The translations under genes were made by a program, and so were the position numbers. A stretch of DNA of 32,990 nt, taken from NCBI GenBank assembly GCA_021847735.1, contig JAJZQD010000021.1, positions 1-32,990 on the forward strand. The letters run 5' to 3'. Shown in pieces: positions 16,046 through 25,340 of the stretch (position 1 is its first letter; each line of letters begins with the position of its first letter). Source of the DNA: Bacillota bacterium. Its GTDB lineage: Bacteria > Bacillota > Thermincolia > Thermincolales > UBA2595. The notes under the pieces were generated by a model, which saw only the letters and a program-made list of their open reading frames with translations, made no database searches and was not told where the DNA came from.

Positions 16046-16076
16046 AAATACCTGCCACCACCCTGGCAGGTATTTT
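16046..16076 (+). terminator. Terminator between convergent genes
   Basis: AATACCTGCCA and TGGCAGGTATT form a perfect 11-bp stem with a CCACCC loop, followed by TTACTTTT. It ends the gene at 15492-15983 and probably also the converging activator gene. Confidence 0.85.
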
Positions 16077-16119
16077 ACTTTTGCTATAAATAATCTTGGC
16101 AAATGTCCCAGCGCGCCTA

Positions 16120-18201
16120 TTACTTAAAACGAAAGCGTTCATTTGCTACTTCTATAAATGGCAGTGATTTGTGCATCCCCGAGGAGACAAATTCTCCGTC
16201 AACAACCTGGATACCGTACTTCTCCATTTTCCGGTACAGTGTGCTTCTGGAAATACCCAGTCCCTTAGCAGCGTGGGTCAGGTTGCCGTCGTGGCGCTTG
16301 ATAGCATCCAAAATATTGTCTTTCCCCGGTTTTTTTCCATTTTTCCTGACCACCACGTCATCCTCAACCGGCATAACCGGGGCCACCTGCCGGTCAAACG
16401 AACGGACCCGGGGAGCAGACACAACCTCCTCAGGGAGGCAGTCAAGAGTCAGAACTTCCCCTACGGCAACATGGATGGCCCTCTCGATTACGTTTTCCAA
16501 CTCCCTGATATTGCCAGGCCAATGATAGCTCTGCAATACATCAAGGGTTTCCGGGTGGATAACGGTTGTCCGCTTGCCAAGACTTTGGTTTATTTTTTCC
16601 ACGAAAAACCCTGTCAGCGGCAGGATGTCATCTTTACGGTTCCTCAAGGGCATCATACTTATAGTCAGCACATTAAGGCGGTAGTAAAGGTCAGACCTGA
16701 AGTTACCTTTTTCCACCTCTTTATACAAATCCTTATTGGTAGCCGCGATAACCCTTACATCAATGGAGATCACCTGATCCCCGCCAATCCTGACCACAAC
16801 CTTTTCCTGCAATACACGCAGCAGATTGGGCTGGAGCTCTAACGGCATCTCCCCGATTTCGTCCAGGAACAGGGTACCGCCGTCGGCGAGTTCGAATTTC
16901 CCGGGGCTGCCCCCCCGCTTTGCACCGGTAAAAGCACCCTCGTTGTAGCCGAACAATTCGCTTCCGATAAGTTCGCGGGGTAAAGCGGCACAGTTAATAG
17001 CTATAAACGGTCCATTGGCCTTGGCGCTGGCATTATGAATAGCCTGGGCAAAAACCTCTTTGCCGGTACCGCTTTCACCCAGCAGCAGAACGTTCGATGA
17101 ACTACCGGCAGCCGTCCTGGCCATCTGTACCGTCTTCAGGTAAGATGCATTTCTTCCCAGCAGGTCGTCAAAGGTAAACCTTGCTTTCGCCCCTAACATA
17201 CGGTGAACAAGCTGTTTAACTGCCCTAATTTCCCTGACGACCGCCACTACCCCCACTACTTTTTGCTGAGGATTGCGGATAGGACGGCAGGTCACCGTAC
17301 AGTGTATTTTACCTCTTTTGGTTTCAGTATGAAATTCTTCGTCATTGGATAGCTCCCCTGACTGCAGGGCCAAGTAGATGGGGTTGTGGTAACCTAGCAG
17401 TTCGTTGATTGAGGTATGGAGAACAGCCTCGGAATTTATTTTCAATTGAGCTGCGGCGGCCGCATTTATTTTGGTTACCCGGGCTTTTTCGTCCACTGCG
17501 ATTAAACCGTCGGATATGGACTCTACGATGGCATTCTGGTAACGATTGGCTACCAGCATATTCTCCAGTACCTTGTTTACTTTAAGCTGTCCTTCAATGG
17601 CATTGATGGCAGCCACCACCATCCCAAGGGTGTGGGAATGCACCTTCTCATAGGTTCCGGTCATGCTCAACACCCCCACCAGTTCCCCTGAATGCCCATA
17701 GATTGGGCCGGCCGAACAGGTCCACGGGTGCAGGGCCCTCATATAATGTTCCGCGGAAAACACCTGAATAGGCCGCCCCAGTTTAATTGCCAGCCCCGTG
17801 CCGTTGGTCCCCGAGGATTCTTCATTCAGGCTGGCGCCGACCACTAGGCTGTTTTGGGCCGCCAAAGCGACAGTCTCGCGGTCCCCTATGCTCTCTATAA
17901 TTACCCCGTCCCTGTCAACCAGGGAAACAATAAAACCAGAGCCCTCCACAAAAGAGTAAAGGTTCTTCATTATCGGAAAGGATATTTCCAAAAGTTCACG
18001 TTTTGCTTCGCGCCGCTGTTCCAATTCATTAAGCCCGACCAATACAGGAACGTTGTCACAATCTGGTTTAACGCCAATACCGCGACTTCGGCGCCAGGAA
18101 TCTTCTATTTCCCTGCGTACCCGGTCTTTGTTAACCACGCCCTTGTCGACAAATTCTGTCCAGGCATTCAATAACAGCTCTTTTCGGTCGTTGACTGGCA
18201 T
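16120..18201 (-). CDS. Sigma-54 enhancer-binding activator, AcoR type (GAF-PAS-AAA-HTH)
   Basis: The 693-residue protein activates sigma-54 RNA polymerase. It has an N-terminal GAF-like sensor (about 80-205), a PAS domain (about 220-325), an AAA+ core (345-575) with Walker A GESGTGKE (375-382), the sigma-54 contact loop GAFTGA (422-427) and Walker B TLFLDEIG (443-450), and a Fis-type HTH (about 625-663, [20 protein letters not shown]). About 30 extra residues follow the HTH. The start ATG has AAAGGAG upstream. It is the only such activator in the window, and the only sigma-54 promoters seen control the hdr-met operon and cysteine-rich gene B, so it is a candidate regulator of them. Regulation of the adjacent peptide ABC importer is an alternative, but no sigma-54 site was found there. 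Confidence 0.92.
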   Translation of the reverse strand: MPVNDRKELLLNAWTEFVDKGVVNKDRVRREIEDSWRRSRGIGVKPDCDNVPVLVGLNELEQRREAKRELLEISFPIMKNLYSFVEGSGFIVSLVDRDGVIIESIGDRETVALAAQNSLVVGASLNEESSGTNGTGLAIKLGRPIQVFSAEHYMRALHPWTCSAGPIYGHSGELVGVLSMTGTYEKVHSHTLGMVVAAINAIEGQLKVNKVLENMLVANRYQNAIVESISDGLIAVDEKARVTKINAAAAAQLKINSEAVLHTSINELLGYHNPIYLALQSGELSNDEEFHTETKRGKIHCTVTCRPIRNPQQKVVGVVAVVREIRAVKQLVHRMLGAKARFTFDDLLGRNASYLKTVQMARTAAGSSSNVLLLGESGTGKEVFAQAIHNASAKANGPFIAINCAALPRELIGSELFGYNEGAFTGAKRGGSPGKFELADGGTLFLDEIGEMPLELQPNLLRVLQEKVVVRIGGDQVISIDVRVIAATNKDLYKEVEKGNFRSDLYYRLNVLTISMMPLRNRKDDILPLTGFFVEKINQSLGKRTTVIHPETLDVLQSYHWPGNIRELENVIERAIHVAVGEVLTLDCLPEEVVSAPRVRSFDRQVAPVMPVEDDVVVRKNGKKPGKDNILDAIKRHDGNLTHAAKGLGISRSTLYRKMEKYGIQVVDGEFVSSGMHKSLPFIEVANERFRFK

Positions 18202-18421
18202 TAGCGCAACTCCTTTCCAACTTATTTATAGGTTATTTGCACTTTGTTCTCACAAACAACAAGACCGGCATATAGACCGGTCTAGATTACGGCTTCTTTA
18301 AAATTACGTTTGCCCCAAAATGCCGTTTTCACAAATACCCACCCTTTATGACAGAATTGGGTTCCCGGTACCTTAAACGCAAAATCGACTAGGCTAATTA
18401 TTAACTATTATATGATGATTT

Positions 18422-19216
18422 TCAATTTTTGTAAACTACCAATTGAGGCACTGCTGCCAGCAAAGCTGTGGAATGCGGGTGAACAGGGTTTTGCATAAAC
18501 TCAGCCTTGTTCGCGGCCTCAACGACTCTCCCCCGGTACATGACCACCACCCGGTCTGCCATCGCCCTGACTACCCTTAAGTCGTGGGTGATTAACAGGT
18601 AACTCATTCCGTATAACACCTGCAGCTCTTTTAATAACGCAATTATTTGGGTTTGAACCGTTATATCAAGGGCAGTAAGGGGTTCATCCAATATAACGGC
18701 CTCGGGCTCAACAGCCAAAGCTCTGGCAATAGCTACTCTTTGTTTTTGGCCGCCGCTGCACTGATGGGGATACCGGTGGATATAACCCCGATCCAGTCCT
18801 ACTCGCTCCAAAAGCTCTGTTACCCTACCCCGGCTATCCCCCGGCAGCCTGAAATTGCGGATTGGTTCGGCGATTATTTCTCCAACCGTCATCCTGGGGT
18901 TTAATGAAGAATAGGGATCCTGGAACACTGCCTGGACTGCTTTCCTGTATGCCAGCATTTTGTCGCGGTGAAAACTGCTGACAGGTTGATGCCTGTAAAA
19001 GACGTTGCCGGACGATGGTTCTAATAGTCGCAGAATCATTCTGCCGACGGTGGATTTCCCGCTTCCGCTTTCCCCGATCAAAGCCAGGGTTTCCCCCTTT
19101 TTCAGAGAAAAATCCACATTATCCACCGCGTTAATGGGGTGCTTCCTGTACAAACCTTCCCGTACGACGAATGTTTTAGATAGTTTTCTTACCTCGATAA
19201 TTTCATTTTCACTCAT
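18422..19216 (-). CDS. dppF: Peptide/nickel-type ABC importer ATPase DppF/OppF
   Basis: The 264-residue ATPase has Walker A GESGSGKST, signature CSGGQKQR and Walker B VILDEP, and the length of DppF/OppF. It energises import together with DppD. GGAGAG precedes its ATG, which overlaps dppD by 8 bp. It is the last gene of a five-gene transporter operon. A 220-bp spacer to the sigma-54 activator shows no clear terminator. Confidence 0.9.
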   Translation of the reverse strand: MSENEIIEVRKLSKTFVVREGLYRKHPINAVDNVDFSLKKGETLALIGESGSGKSTVGRMILRLLEPSSGNVFYRHQPVSSFHRDKMLAYRKAVQAVFQDPYSSLNPRMTVGEIIAEPIRNFRLPGDSRGRVTELLERVGLDRGYIHRYPHQCSGGQKQRVAIARALAVEPEAVILDEPLTALDITVQTQIIALLKELQVLYGMSYLLITHDLRVVRAMADRVVVMYRGRVVEAANKAEFMQNPVHPHSTALLAAVPQLVVYKN

Positions 19217-20186
19217 GGGAACTCTCCGTTTCCACCAGATGGCATGCCACTACCCTGTCTTCTCCTACAGGCTGGGGCTCCGGTCTTTCCGCCCAGCACA
19301 AATCTGCAGCCTTCTGGCACCTATCGGCAAAAACACAACCCCGGTTATTTCCGTAAAGGTTTGGGGGGTATGCCCTGGTTAAACTTACCTCTCCCATCCC
19401 CTGGTCCATGACCCGGTAAATCTCCAAGAGGGCCATAGTATAAGGGTGCAGGGGCCCGCCCAGAACTTTCGGTGTCGGGCCGGCTTCCAGGACCCGGCCG
19501 CCGTACATTACCAGAACCCGGTCACTGTTTTGGGATATCACACCCAAGTCGTGGGCAATCAAAACCATTGATAACCCTTGGCGAGCTTTGGTATTTCTTA
19601 TCAACATCAAAACCTGGGCCTGGAGTGTCACATCCAGTGACGAGGCGGGCTCGTCGGCGATGATTATATCCGGCTCACAACAAAGGGCTAAGGCCAGCAA
19701 TACCCTCTGCAGGGCGCCGCCGCTAAGCTGGTGGGGGTAAAGTCTTGCCGTAAGTCCGGGGTCGGGCAGCTCAACACTTTCCAGAAGGCGTGATATTACG
19801 GACCTGGCCTCCCGGGAGGTTAAACTCAAATGTACCCTGAGCATTTCCTCTACCTGTTTACCCACAGTCAGCACGGGATTTAGGGCTGACCCGGCTTCCT
19901 GAGGAATAAGTGAAATCCTCCTGCCCCTAACACTATCGTAAAGTGTGGGATTTTCTAATAGGTTTTTTCCGGCGTACCATACTTCGCCGTCCGTGACACC
20001 GGCCCCAAGCCTTGCCGCCAAACCCATTACCGAAAGGGCGGTAACACTCTTACCCGCGCCGGATTCCCCAACAATACCGAGGGTTTCACCCCGCCGAAGG
20101 TTAAAGCTGACCCCGTCTACCGCTTTGATTAAACCGTGAGTTGTATTAAAGTATGTCCTGAGATTGTTAACCTTCAATATCTCCAT
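19209..20186 (-). CDS. dppD: Peptide/nickel-type ABC importer ATPase DppD/OppD
   Basis: The 325-residue ATPase has Walker A GESGAGKS, Walker B IIADEP and a slightly unusual signature LSGGALQR. The C-terminal extension with CVFADRCQKAADLCW holds cysteines like those that bind an Fe-S cluster or form the oligopeptide-type tail in DppD/OppD. The ATG at 20186 (MEILKV) is chosen because TTGAGG lies 6 nt upstream; a TTG 12 nt earlier is less likely. It overlaps dppC by 20 bp. Confidence 0.9.
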   Translation of the reverse strand: MEILKVNNLRTYFNTTHGLIKAVDGVSFNLRRGETLGIVGESGAGKSVTALSVMGLAARLGAGVTDGEVWYAGKNLLENPTLYDSVRGRRISLIPQEAGSALNPVLTVGKQVEEMLRVHLSLTSREARSVISRLLESVELPDPGLTARLYPHQLSGGALQRVLLALALCCEPDIIIADEPASSLDVTLQAQVLMLIRNTKARQGLSMVLIAHDLGVISQNSDRVLVMYGGRVLEAGPTPKVLGGPLHPYTMALLEIYRVMDQGMGEVSLTRAYPPNLYGNNRGCVFADRCQKAADLCWAERPEPQPVGEDRVVACHLVETESSHE

Positions 20187-21030
20187 GAATAACCTCAATC
20201 CGGTTATTTTGTTTTGGGTTTAAAAGATACCCCACGCCGTCACCAAGAAGGTTGAAACCAAACACCGTTATCATTATAGCCAGCCCGGGAAAGACTACCA
20301 ACCACGGCGCTACTGAAATGTAGTTTTTGGCGTCCGCGAGCATCACTCCCCAACTAGGGTCGGGGGGTTGAATCCCCAAACCAAGGAAGCTGAGGGCGGT
20401 CTCATCAACAATAATTGCCCCTATCGACATTGTCGCATAAGCAATTACAGGTAAGAAACAGTTCGGCAGGATGTGTTTTAAAACGATTCCAGCAGGGGGC
20501 GTCCCGGCTATCCTGGCGGCGTCAACAAAAGTCATGTTTTTCGTTGATATTACCTGTCCCCTAATTAACCTCGCAAACTGGGGCCAGCGGATAATCACCA
20601 GCACACCCACGAGATTGACAACCCCCGGACCGGTAAAGACCATTACAATCATGGCCAGAACTAACGGAGGAAAGGACATCAGCACATCTGAAACCCTCAT
20701 GATAACAGAGTCTAAAATTCCGCCGAAATAACCGGCGGCAGTCCCGAGAATTGTCCCGACCAGCATCGTAAGGGTAAGGACGCTTACACCCACAATGAGA
20801 GAAATCCGGGAACCGTAGACGATTCTACTAAAAACATCACGGCCCAGGGAATCCGTCCCGAAAACCCGGCTTCCGTCCGGCGGGTTTAAGGATGCCCTCA
20901 GGTTTTGGGCTAAAGGGTCGGCGGGCGAAATCAGGGGAGCCAGTAAACTGGCAGCCAGCAAAAGGGCTATTACGGTTACTCCCCAGAAAACGGATTTATT
21001 TGTCTTTAAAATATGTTTGACCAGCAACAT
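20167..21030 (-). CDS. dppC: Peptide/nickel-type ABC importer permease DppC
   Basis: The 287-residue membrane protein has the DppC layout: an N-terminal membrane helix, a periplasmic-side loop with GTDSLGRDVFSRIVYG, and five further helices with the EAA-type loop (DAARIAGTPPAGIVLKHILPN). It forms the channel with DppB. The ATG is preceded by GGGAGG. It overlaps dppB by 35 bp and dppD by 20 bp. Confidence 0.92.
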   Translation of the reverse strand: MLLVKHILKTNKSVFWGVTVIALLLAASLLAPLISPADPLAQNLRASLNPPDGSRVFGTDSLGRDVFSRIVYGSRISLIVGVSVLTLTMLVGTILGTAAGYFGGILDSVIMRVSDVLMSFPPLVLAMIVMVFTGPGVVNLVGVLVIIRWPQFARLIRGQVISTKNMTFVDAARIAGTPPAGIVLKHILPNCFLPVIAYATMSIGAIIVDETALSFLGLGIQPPDPSWGVMLADAKNYISVAPWLVVFPGLAIMITVFGFNLLGDGVGYLLNPKQNNRIEVIHGDIEG

Positions 21031-21970
21031 CCGTTTCCTCCCTCACAATCGCCGCAGCCATTCTCGGATCAAGTTTGGTGTAAATTAAATCCACCAGTAG
21101 GTTAGCCAAAACCACAACCAGGGCAAAAAGAAGGAGTATTCCCCTGAGCACCGGGAAATCCCGGACATTTATCGAAGAATACACCAGCCTACCCATCCCA
21201 GGCAAGTTAAATATTGTCTCCGTCAATACCGCTCCTGTCATAAACATCCCGAAATCCATACCCATTTGGGTTAGAACCGGCACCAGGGCATTTCGCAAGC
21301 CGTGATTGATAATTACCCGGCTAAAAGGCAAGCCCCTGCTTAAAGCAAACACAATATATTCCCGGGTCAGAACCTCCTGCATACTTGCCCTTGCCACCTT
21401 GGCGTAAAAGGCGGCCAGGGGGAGTCCTATGGCCAGCCCCGGTAAAATGTAACTTAGTAATCCTCTGCCGGGACCGGATACAGGGAGCCATCCCAAACTG
21501 ATTCCGAAAATAAGCTGGAGAAACAGGGCCAGCAAAAAAGAGGGCAGAGAGATTCCGGCTACAGCCGTGAAATTGATAAGCCTTCCTGAAAACTGCCTGT
21601 CCCTTACGGCTGCTATTATACCCGCCGGGATTCCCACAATTACAGTAATACAAAGGGAAACCACCGTTAGTTTAACGGTTACCGGCAGCGCCTCCAGAAT
21701 TATTTGGGTGACCGGCCTCTGTTGAATGTAAGAGTACCCCAGGTCCCCCCGGATAATGCTGTGCATAAATCCCAAAAAGTTCTGCCAAAAAGAAATATCC
21801 AGACCCAAAGCCCTTCTGACATTGGCGTAAGTAAGCGGATCTACGTGCTGGCCCAGCATAACCCTGACTATATCCCCCGGTACAATGTAGAAAAGCAGTG
21901 AAGCAACCAGGGAAATTCCCAGGAATATAGGAATTAGCAGGCCCAACCTTCTAAAGACGAATTTTGACAT
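20996..21970 (-). CDS. dppB: Peptide/nickel-type ABC importer permease DppB
   Basis: The 324-residue protein is a DppB-type permease with an N-terminal helix (FRRLGLLIPIFLGISLVASLL), GDLGYSYIQQRPVTQII, and the EAA-type loop YIVFALSRGLPFSRVIINHGLRN shortened here to its key part RGLPFSRVIINHGLRN. The ATG at 21970 is chosen because GGGGAG lies 6 nt upstream; a TTG two codons earlier is less likely. It follows the binding-protein gene after an intercistronic hairpin. Confidence 0.92.
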   Translation of the reverse strand: MSKFVFRRLGLLIPIFLGISLVASLLFYIVPGDIVRVMLGQHVDPLTYANVRRALGLDISFWQNFLGFMHSIIRGDLGYSYIQQRPVTQIILEALPVTVKLTVVSLCITVIVGIPAGIIAAVRDRQFSGRLINFTAVAGISLPSFLLALFLQLIFGISLGWLPVSGPGRGLLSYILPGLAIGLPLAAFYAKVARASMQEVLTREYIVFALSRGLPFSRVIINHGLRNALVPVLTQMGMDFGMFMTGAVLTETIFNLPGMGRLVYSSINVRDFPVLRGILLLFALVVVLANLLVDLIYTKLDPRMAAAIVREETDVAGQTYFKDK

Positions 21971-22009
21971 TGGCAACTCCCCAAACCAGAATAAGTGGAC
22001 AAAAACCCC

Positions 22010-22047
22010 AAAAAGGAAGTTTGCCCGCTAAAGGCGTGCAAACTTTT
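22010..22047 (-). terminator. Intercistronic hairpin after the binding-protein gene
   Basis: AAGTTTGC (22017-22024) and GCAAACTT (22038-22045) pair, and the minus strand then runs into CCTTTTT. Placed between the binding protein and the permeases, it may be a partial terminator giving more binding protein than permease, a common arrangement for ABC importers. Confidence 0.55.
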
Positions 22048-22056
22048 GTGATCAAG

Positions 22057-23685
22057 TTAACGGGAGACCCATATTTTATCAAAGGATACAGAGCCATCGA
22101 AGTTGGTTTCAACCCCCGAAACGTTCTTCCCCTTAATGTATTTAACTGCGGGGTGGAACATCATTATAGCCGGGGCGTCGTCGATAATCTTCTGTTCAGC
22201 CTGCCGGTAAACGGCCAACCGGTCCTTGTCGCCAGTTGTTCTCTGGGCTTCATCAAGCAACCGGTCAACTTCCTGGTTGGCATAGCCGAAAAAGTTGCCG
22301 GCTTCGGAACTAAACAGGGGGTAAAGTAGGCTGTCAGGTTCCGGGTAGTCGGCTACCCATCCAAGTCTGAAAATGCTAAAATTTCCACTCCCTACCTCGC
22401 GCTTAAATTCCGGCAGCGGGAGAGGCTTGAGTTTTGTCCGGAAACCTATTTCCTTCCACTGGGCCTGAACGGCCTCAGCGATTTTCTGGTTGGTTTCGCG
22501 GTTGTTATATGACATTTCAATCTCCGGAAGGCCCTGACCTTTGGGGTATCCTGCTTCCGCTAACAGGGCTGTGGCTTTGGCCGGGTCATAGGTGTAACCC
22601 CTGAAGTTGTCACTGGATTCCGCCATTCCCGGTGGCAGAATCCCTTTGGCAGGGACACCGCTGCCTTCAAGAACGGCCTTGATAATTCCTTCCCTGTCGA
22701 TAGCAAAATTCAAGGCCTGGCGTAATTTCACATTAGACTTAAAAGGCTCCTTTCCCATGTTAAAACCGTAAAATTCAATACCCCAGATGGTGCCGGACAA
22801 GGTCTGCCCGGTGAATTCTTTCTCGACAACAGCGTTTTGCCCGGGGGGAATACGGTCAATAATGTCCAGGTTGCCGGCCCTGAATTCGTTGAGAGTAGTT
22901 GTCTCATCAGGGATAATCTTAAAATCAACCTCATCGAGATAGGCCCGGCGGCCGAAATATTCTTCGTTCCGCACAATTTTTATCACATTTTTGGGTGTCC
23001 ACCCCAAGAGTTTAAAGGGTCCTGTACCGATTAGGACTTCGGGCTTCGCCCCGGTAGATGAAAAGGCGGGACCTGCTTTTTCCACCGTTACCCGGTCAAC
23101 TACCGCCGCCCCGGGATGGGTTAGACGGGAAAGAAAACCAGTATAAGGTCTTTCTAGGGTGATTTCAAGAGTGTATTTGTCAATAACCTTTATTCCTGAG
23201 GTGTCTTTGGCTTTGCCTGACATCCTGTCAGTTGCTCCCTTGACGTTTTCCAGGATCCAGGCAACTTTGGCCGCAGTCTTGGGGTTCAGCAACCGGTCAA
23301 AGGAGTATTTAAAATCTTCCGCGGTGACTTCTTTGCCATTATGGAATTTGGCTCCCTTATGTAAATAAAAGGTGAAAACCCGGTTGTCCTTGACAGTCCA
23401 TTTTTCCGCAAGGGCCGGCGCGATCCTGTTGTTCTTATAATCGAAATCCACAAGCCCGTCGAAAACCTCTTTACCCACATTTATTGCCAGCTCTTCGCTG
23501 AAGTTGGCCGGGTCGAGGGATGCCGGGTCGTCAAGGAGAGAATACCTGATAAGCCCACCGCTTTCAGGCAGCCGTTCGGCAGCGGTCTGTTCGCTCACTA
23601 CCTTGGCGGGACCACACCCGACGACAGGTAAAACAAGAATAATAAAGCAAAGAAAAGCAAGTAAATAAAGCCTTTTGCTCCGCAC
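22057..23685 (-). CDS. Extracellular solute-binding lipoprotein, family 5 (DppA/OppA type)
   Basis: The 542-residue protein has a lipoprotein signal (KR, hydrophobic core, then LPVVGC with the lipidated Cys at about residue 24) and the family 5 binding fold, including YSLLDDPASLDP, FHNGKEVTAEDFKYSFDRLL and RQALNFAIDREGI. It captures peptides or a related ligand outside the membrane for DppBCDF. The GTG at 23685 is preferred, with AAGGGGG about 7 nt upstream; a TTG at 23688 is also possible. A SigH-like promoter lies upstream at 23749-23777. Confidence 0.92.
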   Translation of the reverse strand: MRSKRLYLLAFLCFIILVLPVVGCGPAKVVSEQTAAERLPESGGLIRYSLLDDPASLDPANFSEELAINVGKEVFDGLVDFDYKNNRIAPALAEKWTVKDNRVFTFYLHKGAKFHNGKEVTAEDFKYSFDRLLNPKTAAKVAWILENVKGATDRMSGKAKDTSGIKVIDKYTLEITLERPYTGFLSRLTHPGAAVVDRVTVEKAGPAFSSTGAKPEVLIGTGPFKLLGWTPKNVIKIVRNEEYFGRRAYLDEVDFKIIPDETTTLNEFRAGNLDIIDRIPPGQNAVVEKEFTGQTLSGTIWGIEFYGFNMGKEPFKSNVKLRQALNFAIDREGIIKAVLEGSGVPAKGILPPGMAESSDNFRGYTYDPAKATALLAEAGYPKGQGLPEIEMSYNNRETNQKIAEAVQAQWKEIGFRTKLKPLPLPEFKREVGSGNFSIFRLGWVADYPEPDSLLYPLFSSEAGNFFGYANQEVDRLLDEAQRTTGDKDRLAVYRQAEQKIIDDAPAIMMFHPAVKYIKGKNVSGVETNFDGSVSFDKIWVSR

Positions 23686-23748
23686 CAAACCGCCCCCTTA
23701 AATAGTTGACATCTTTGGGCCTGTTTTCCTGAACCTCTTAAGTGCTTT

Positions 23749-23777
23749 AATTTCGACAGAGTTTTCTTTATTCCTGC
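23749..23777 (-). promoter_or_regulatory. SigH-like promoter with overlapping Spo0A-box-like TGTCGAA
   Basis: The minus strand has GCAGGAATA, 11 nt, then GTCGAAATT, a good fit to the SigH consensus RNAGGAWWW-N11/12-RNNGAATWW. The -10 region contains TGTCGAA, the core of a Spo0A box. It lies upstream of the peptide-binding protein gene. A motif with the same spacing lies upstream of coaE. Confidence 0.45.
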
Positions 23778-23844
23778 TATTAGTAACGATTTCCTAATGC
23801 ATAATATAAATGCGCGCACCTTATGTACTACTGCGAAGTTCTTG

Positions 23845-23995
23845 GCGGCTTTGCCGCTTAGAAATTGGGCGTACCCCTGGGTACATACCTTGGCTTTTGC
23901 CAACTGCGGAGCCGTCACCGCTTTAGCGGTTTTACGGATCCGGCGTACTCCTTGCGAGTGAAATTTGGCACAGTTTAATACTTTTCTGGAGTACG
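23845..23995 (-). repeat. Cluster of five short hairpins, possible dispersed repeat or RNA
   Basis: Five inverted repeats follow one another: 23845-23857 (GCGGC/GCCGC), 23871-23884 (GTACC/GGTAC), 23890-23903 (TTGGC/GCCAA), 23908-23941 (GGAnCCGT/ACGGnTCC enclosing ACCGC/GCGGT), and the pair CGTACTCC/GGAGTACG at 23944-23951 and 23988-23995. They fill the gap between a terminator and the SigH-like promoter. A 139-codon open frame crosses the region but overlaps the binding-protein gene and has no ribosome site, so it is probably not a gene. Confidence 0.5.
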
Positions 23996-24020
23996 AAAAA
24001 ACGGATGCTATCAGCATCCG
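23996..24020 (-). terminator. Terminator of the coaE-lytic transglycosylase unit
   Basis: CGGATGCT (24002-24009) and AGCATCCG (24013-24020) form a perfect 8-bp stem with a 3-nt loop, and the minus strand then runs into TTTTTT. It lies 16 bp after the transglycosylase stop. Confidence 0.85.
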
Positions 24021-24035
24021 CCTTCAAAGCTTATT

Positions 24036-24620
24036 TCACTCCGTGGGTCTTTTTCCGTCACCATACAAATACCTGTACCAGGAATAGTTCTTGAGCACCT
24101 TCTTGACATATGTCCTTGTTTCCGAAAAAGGAATTTGATCAACGGTGGCATGCTCCCCAGTCCACTGCTCTTTTTCCAGCCACGCCCTGACATTGCCCCT
24201 GCCACCATTGTAAGCAGCAACTACCAAAATCTTATTACCCTTAAACTCCCGGTTTAGATTATTCAGGTACCAGCACCCAATTTTGATATTAGTCTCCGTC
24301 TTATACAGGTCATCGGGGGCGAACCCCTTCAGGTTCATTTTATTAGCGGCCCAAAGGCCTGTTTCAGGCATTATCTGCATAATCCCCCGGGCCCCCACTT
24401 TGGACTCCGCACCCGAGGTAAAATTGCTTTCAGTTTTAATTATTGCCGCTACCAGATGGGGGTCAACATTATTGCGGGCCGCTTCTGCAGCCACGATTTC
24501 CTCGTAGGGGAAGGGGTAAATAAACCGCCAAAAAGCCTTGCTGCTTAAAACAAGGCCCAGCACTATCAGGGGCAATAACCAAATCAAACGTTTCTTAAGC
24601 TTGTGTCTGTTTAAAATCAA
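24036..24620 (-). CDS. Membrane-anchored lytic transglycosylase, SLT family
   Basis: The 194-residue protein has an N-terminal membrane anchor (about residues 11-28) and a soluble lytic transglycosylase domain that cleaves peptidoglycan. It shows the catalytic Glu in IIKTES (Glu64), GARGIMQIMPET and AAYNGGRGNV. I choose the TTG at 24620, which overlaps the coaE stop and has GGGGTG 7 nt upstream; an ATG at 24656 lies inside coaE and has a cramped ribosome site. It is co-transcribed with coaE. Confidence 0.9.
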   Translation of the reverse strand: MILNRHKLKKRLIWLLPLIVLGLVLSSKAFWRFIYPFPYEEIVAAEAARNNVDPHLVAAIIKTESNFTSGAESKVGARGIMQIMPETGLWAANKMNLKGFAPDDLYKTETNIKIGCWYLNNLNREFKGNKILVVAAYNGGRGNVRAWLEKEQWTGEHATVDQIPFSETRTYVKKVLKNYSWYRYLYGDGKRPTE

Positions 24621-25237
24621 TTGTCTACACCCCGGATTCCAAGACGTTGTTTCCATAAATCCTGTACGATCTTGCGGGTTGATTCCATGTCCCCGGAATT
24701 GTCAATGACAACCTGGGCGTACTTCCTTTTCTCAAAGGCCGGCATCTGGCTGTGAATCCTCTGCAAGGCCTGTTCTCTTGTCAATCCGTCCCGGTTTGCC
24801 AGGCGCTGGACCTGGATTTCTTCAGGGACTTCGACCACCCATACCTCGTCAGTAATTTGATGGAGACCTGTTTCAATCAATAACGGCGCATCAACGACCA
24901 ATACCCTGGGCGGGTCACTGTTCCCTCTGTGGAACCTGTTAATTTCCGCCCTGATCTGATCAATTATAAGGGGATGGGTTATGGCATTAAGCTTCTTCAT
25001 CTGTTCAGGGTTGGCAAAAACCATACTGCCAAGAGCTTTGCGGTTTACCGTACGGTCGGGATTAAGTGTTTTTTCGCCGAAGGCACGCCTGATTTGGAGC
25101 CATCCGGGGGTACCCGGCCTGATAACTTCCCTGGCTACCGTATCGGCATCGATAACCCGGGCTGATAATTCCTTCAAAAATTTAGTTACCAGGCTTTTGC
25201 CGCTGGCGATGCTCCCTGTGAGACCTATAACGAGCAT
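24617..25237 (-). CDS. coaE: Dephospho-CoA kinase
   Basis: The 206-residue protein phosphorylates dephospho-CoA, the last step of coenzyme A synthesis. It has the P-loop GLTGSIASGKS, the DADTVAREV substrate loop and HPLI. The ATG at 25237 is chosen because CGAGGAGA lies 6 nt upstream and the protein then begins in the standard way; the frame extends further upstream to 25369 but lacks family features. It overlaps the transglycosylase start. A SigH-like motif lies at 25276-25304. Confidence 0.95.
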   Translation of the reverse strand: MLVIGLTGSIASGKSLVTKFLKELSARVIDADTVAREVIRPGTPGWLQIRRAFGEKTLNPDRTVNRKALGSMVFANPEQMKKLNAITHPLIIDQIRAEINRFHRGNSDPPRVLVVDAPLLIETGLHQITDEVWVVEVPEEIQVQRLANRDGLTREQALQRIHSQMPAFEKRKYAQVVIDNSGDMESTRKIVQDLWKQRLGIRGVDN

Positions 25238-25275
25238 ATCTTTTCTCCTCGATGATTTGTCCAATTTAGTTTTAT

Positions 25276-25304
25276 TATTTCTAGAAAAAATATTCTTTTC
25301 CTGC
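25276..25304 (-). promoter_or_regulatory. SigH-like promoter motif upstream of coaE
   Basis: The minus strand has GCAGGAAAA, 11 nt, then CTAGAAATA, with the same layout as the motif upstream of the peptide-binding protein gene. It sits between the ytaF terminator and the coaE ribosome site. Confidence 0.4.
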
Positions 25305-25340
25305 CGGCGGGGTATTCCGAGGCTTGGCATACAAAAAATA

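Noticed and set aside
23598-24017. 139-codon minus-strand frame across the hairpin cluster
   Set aside because: It overlaps the binding-protein signal peptide, has no ribosome site and its length comes from structured repeat DNA.
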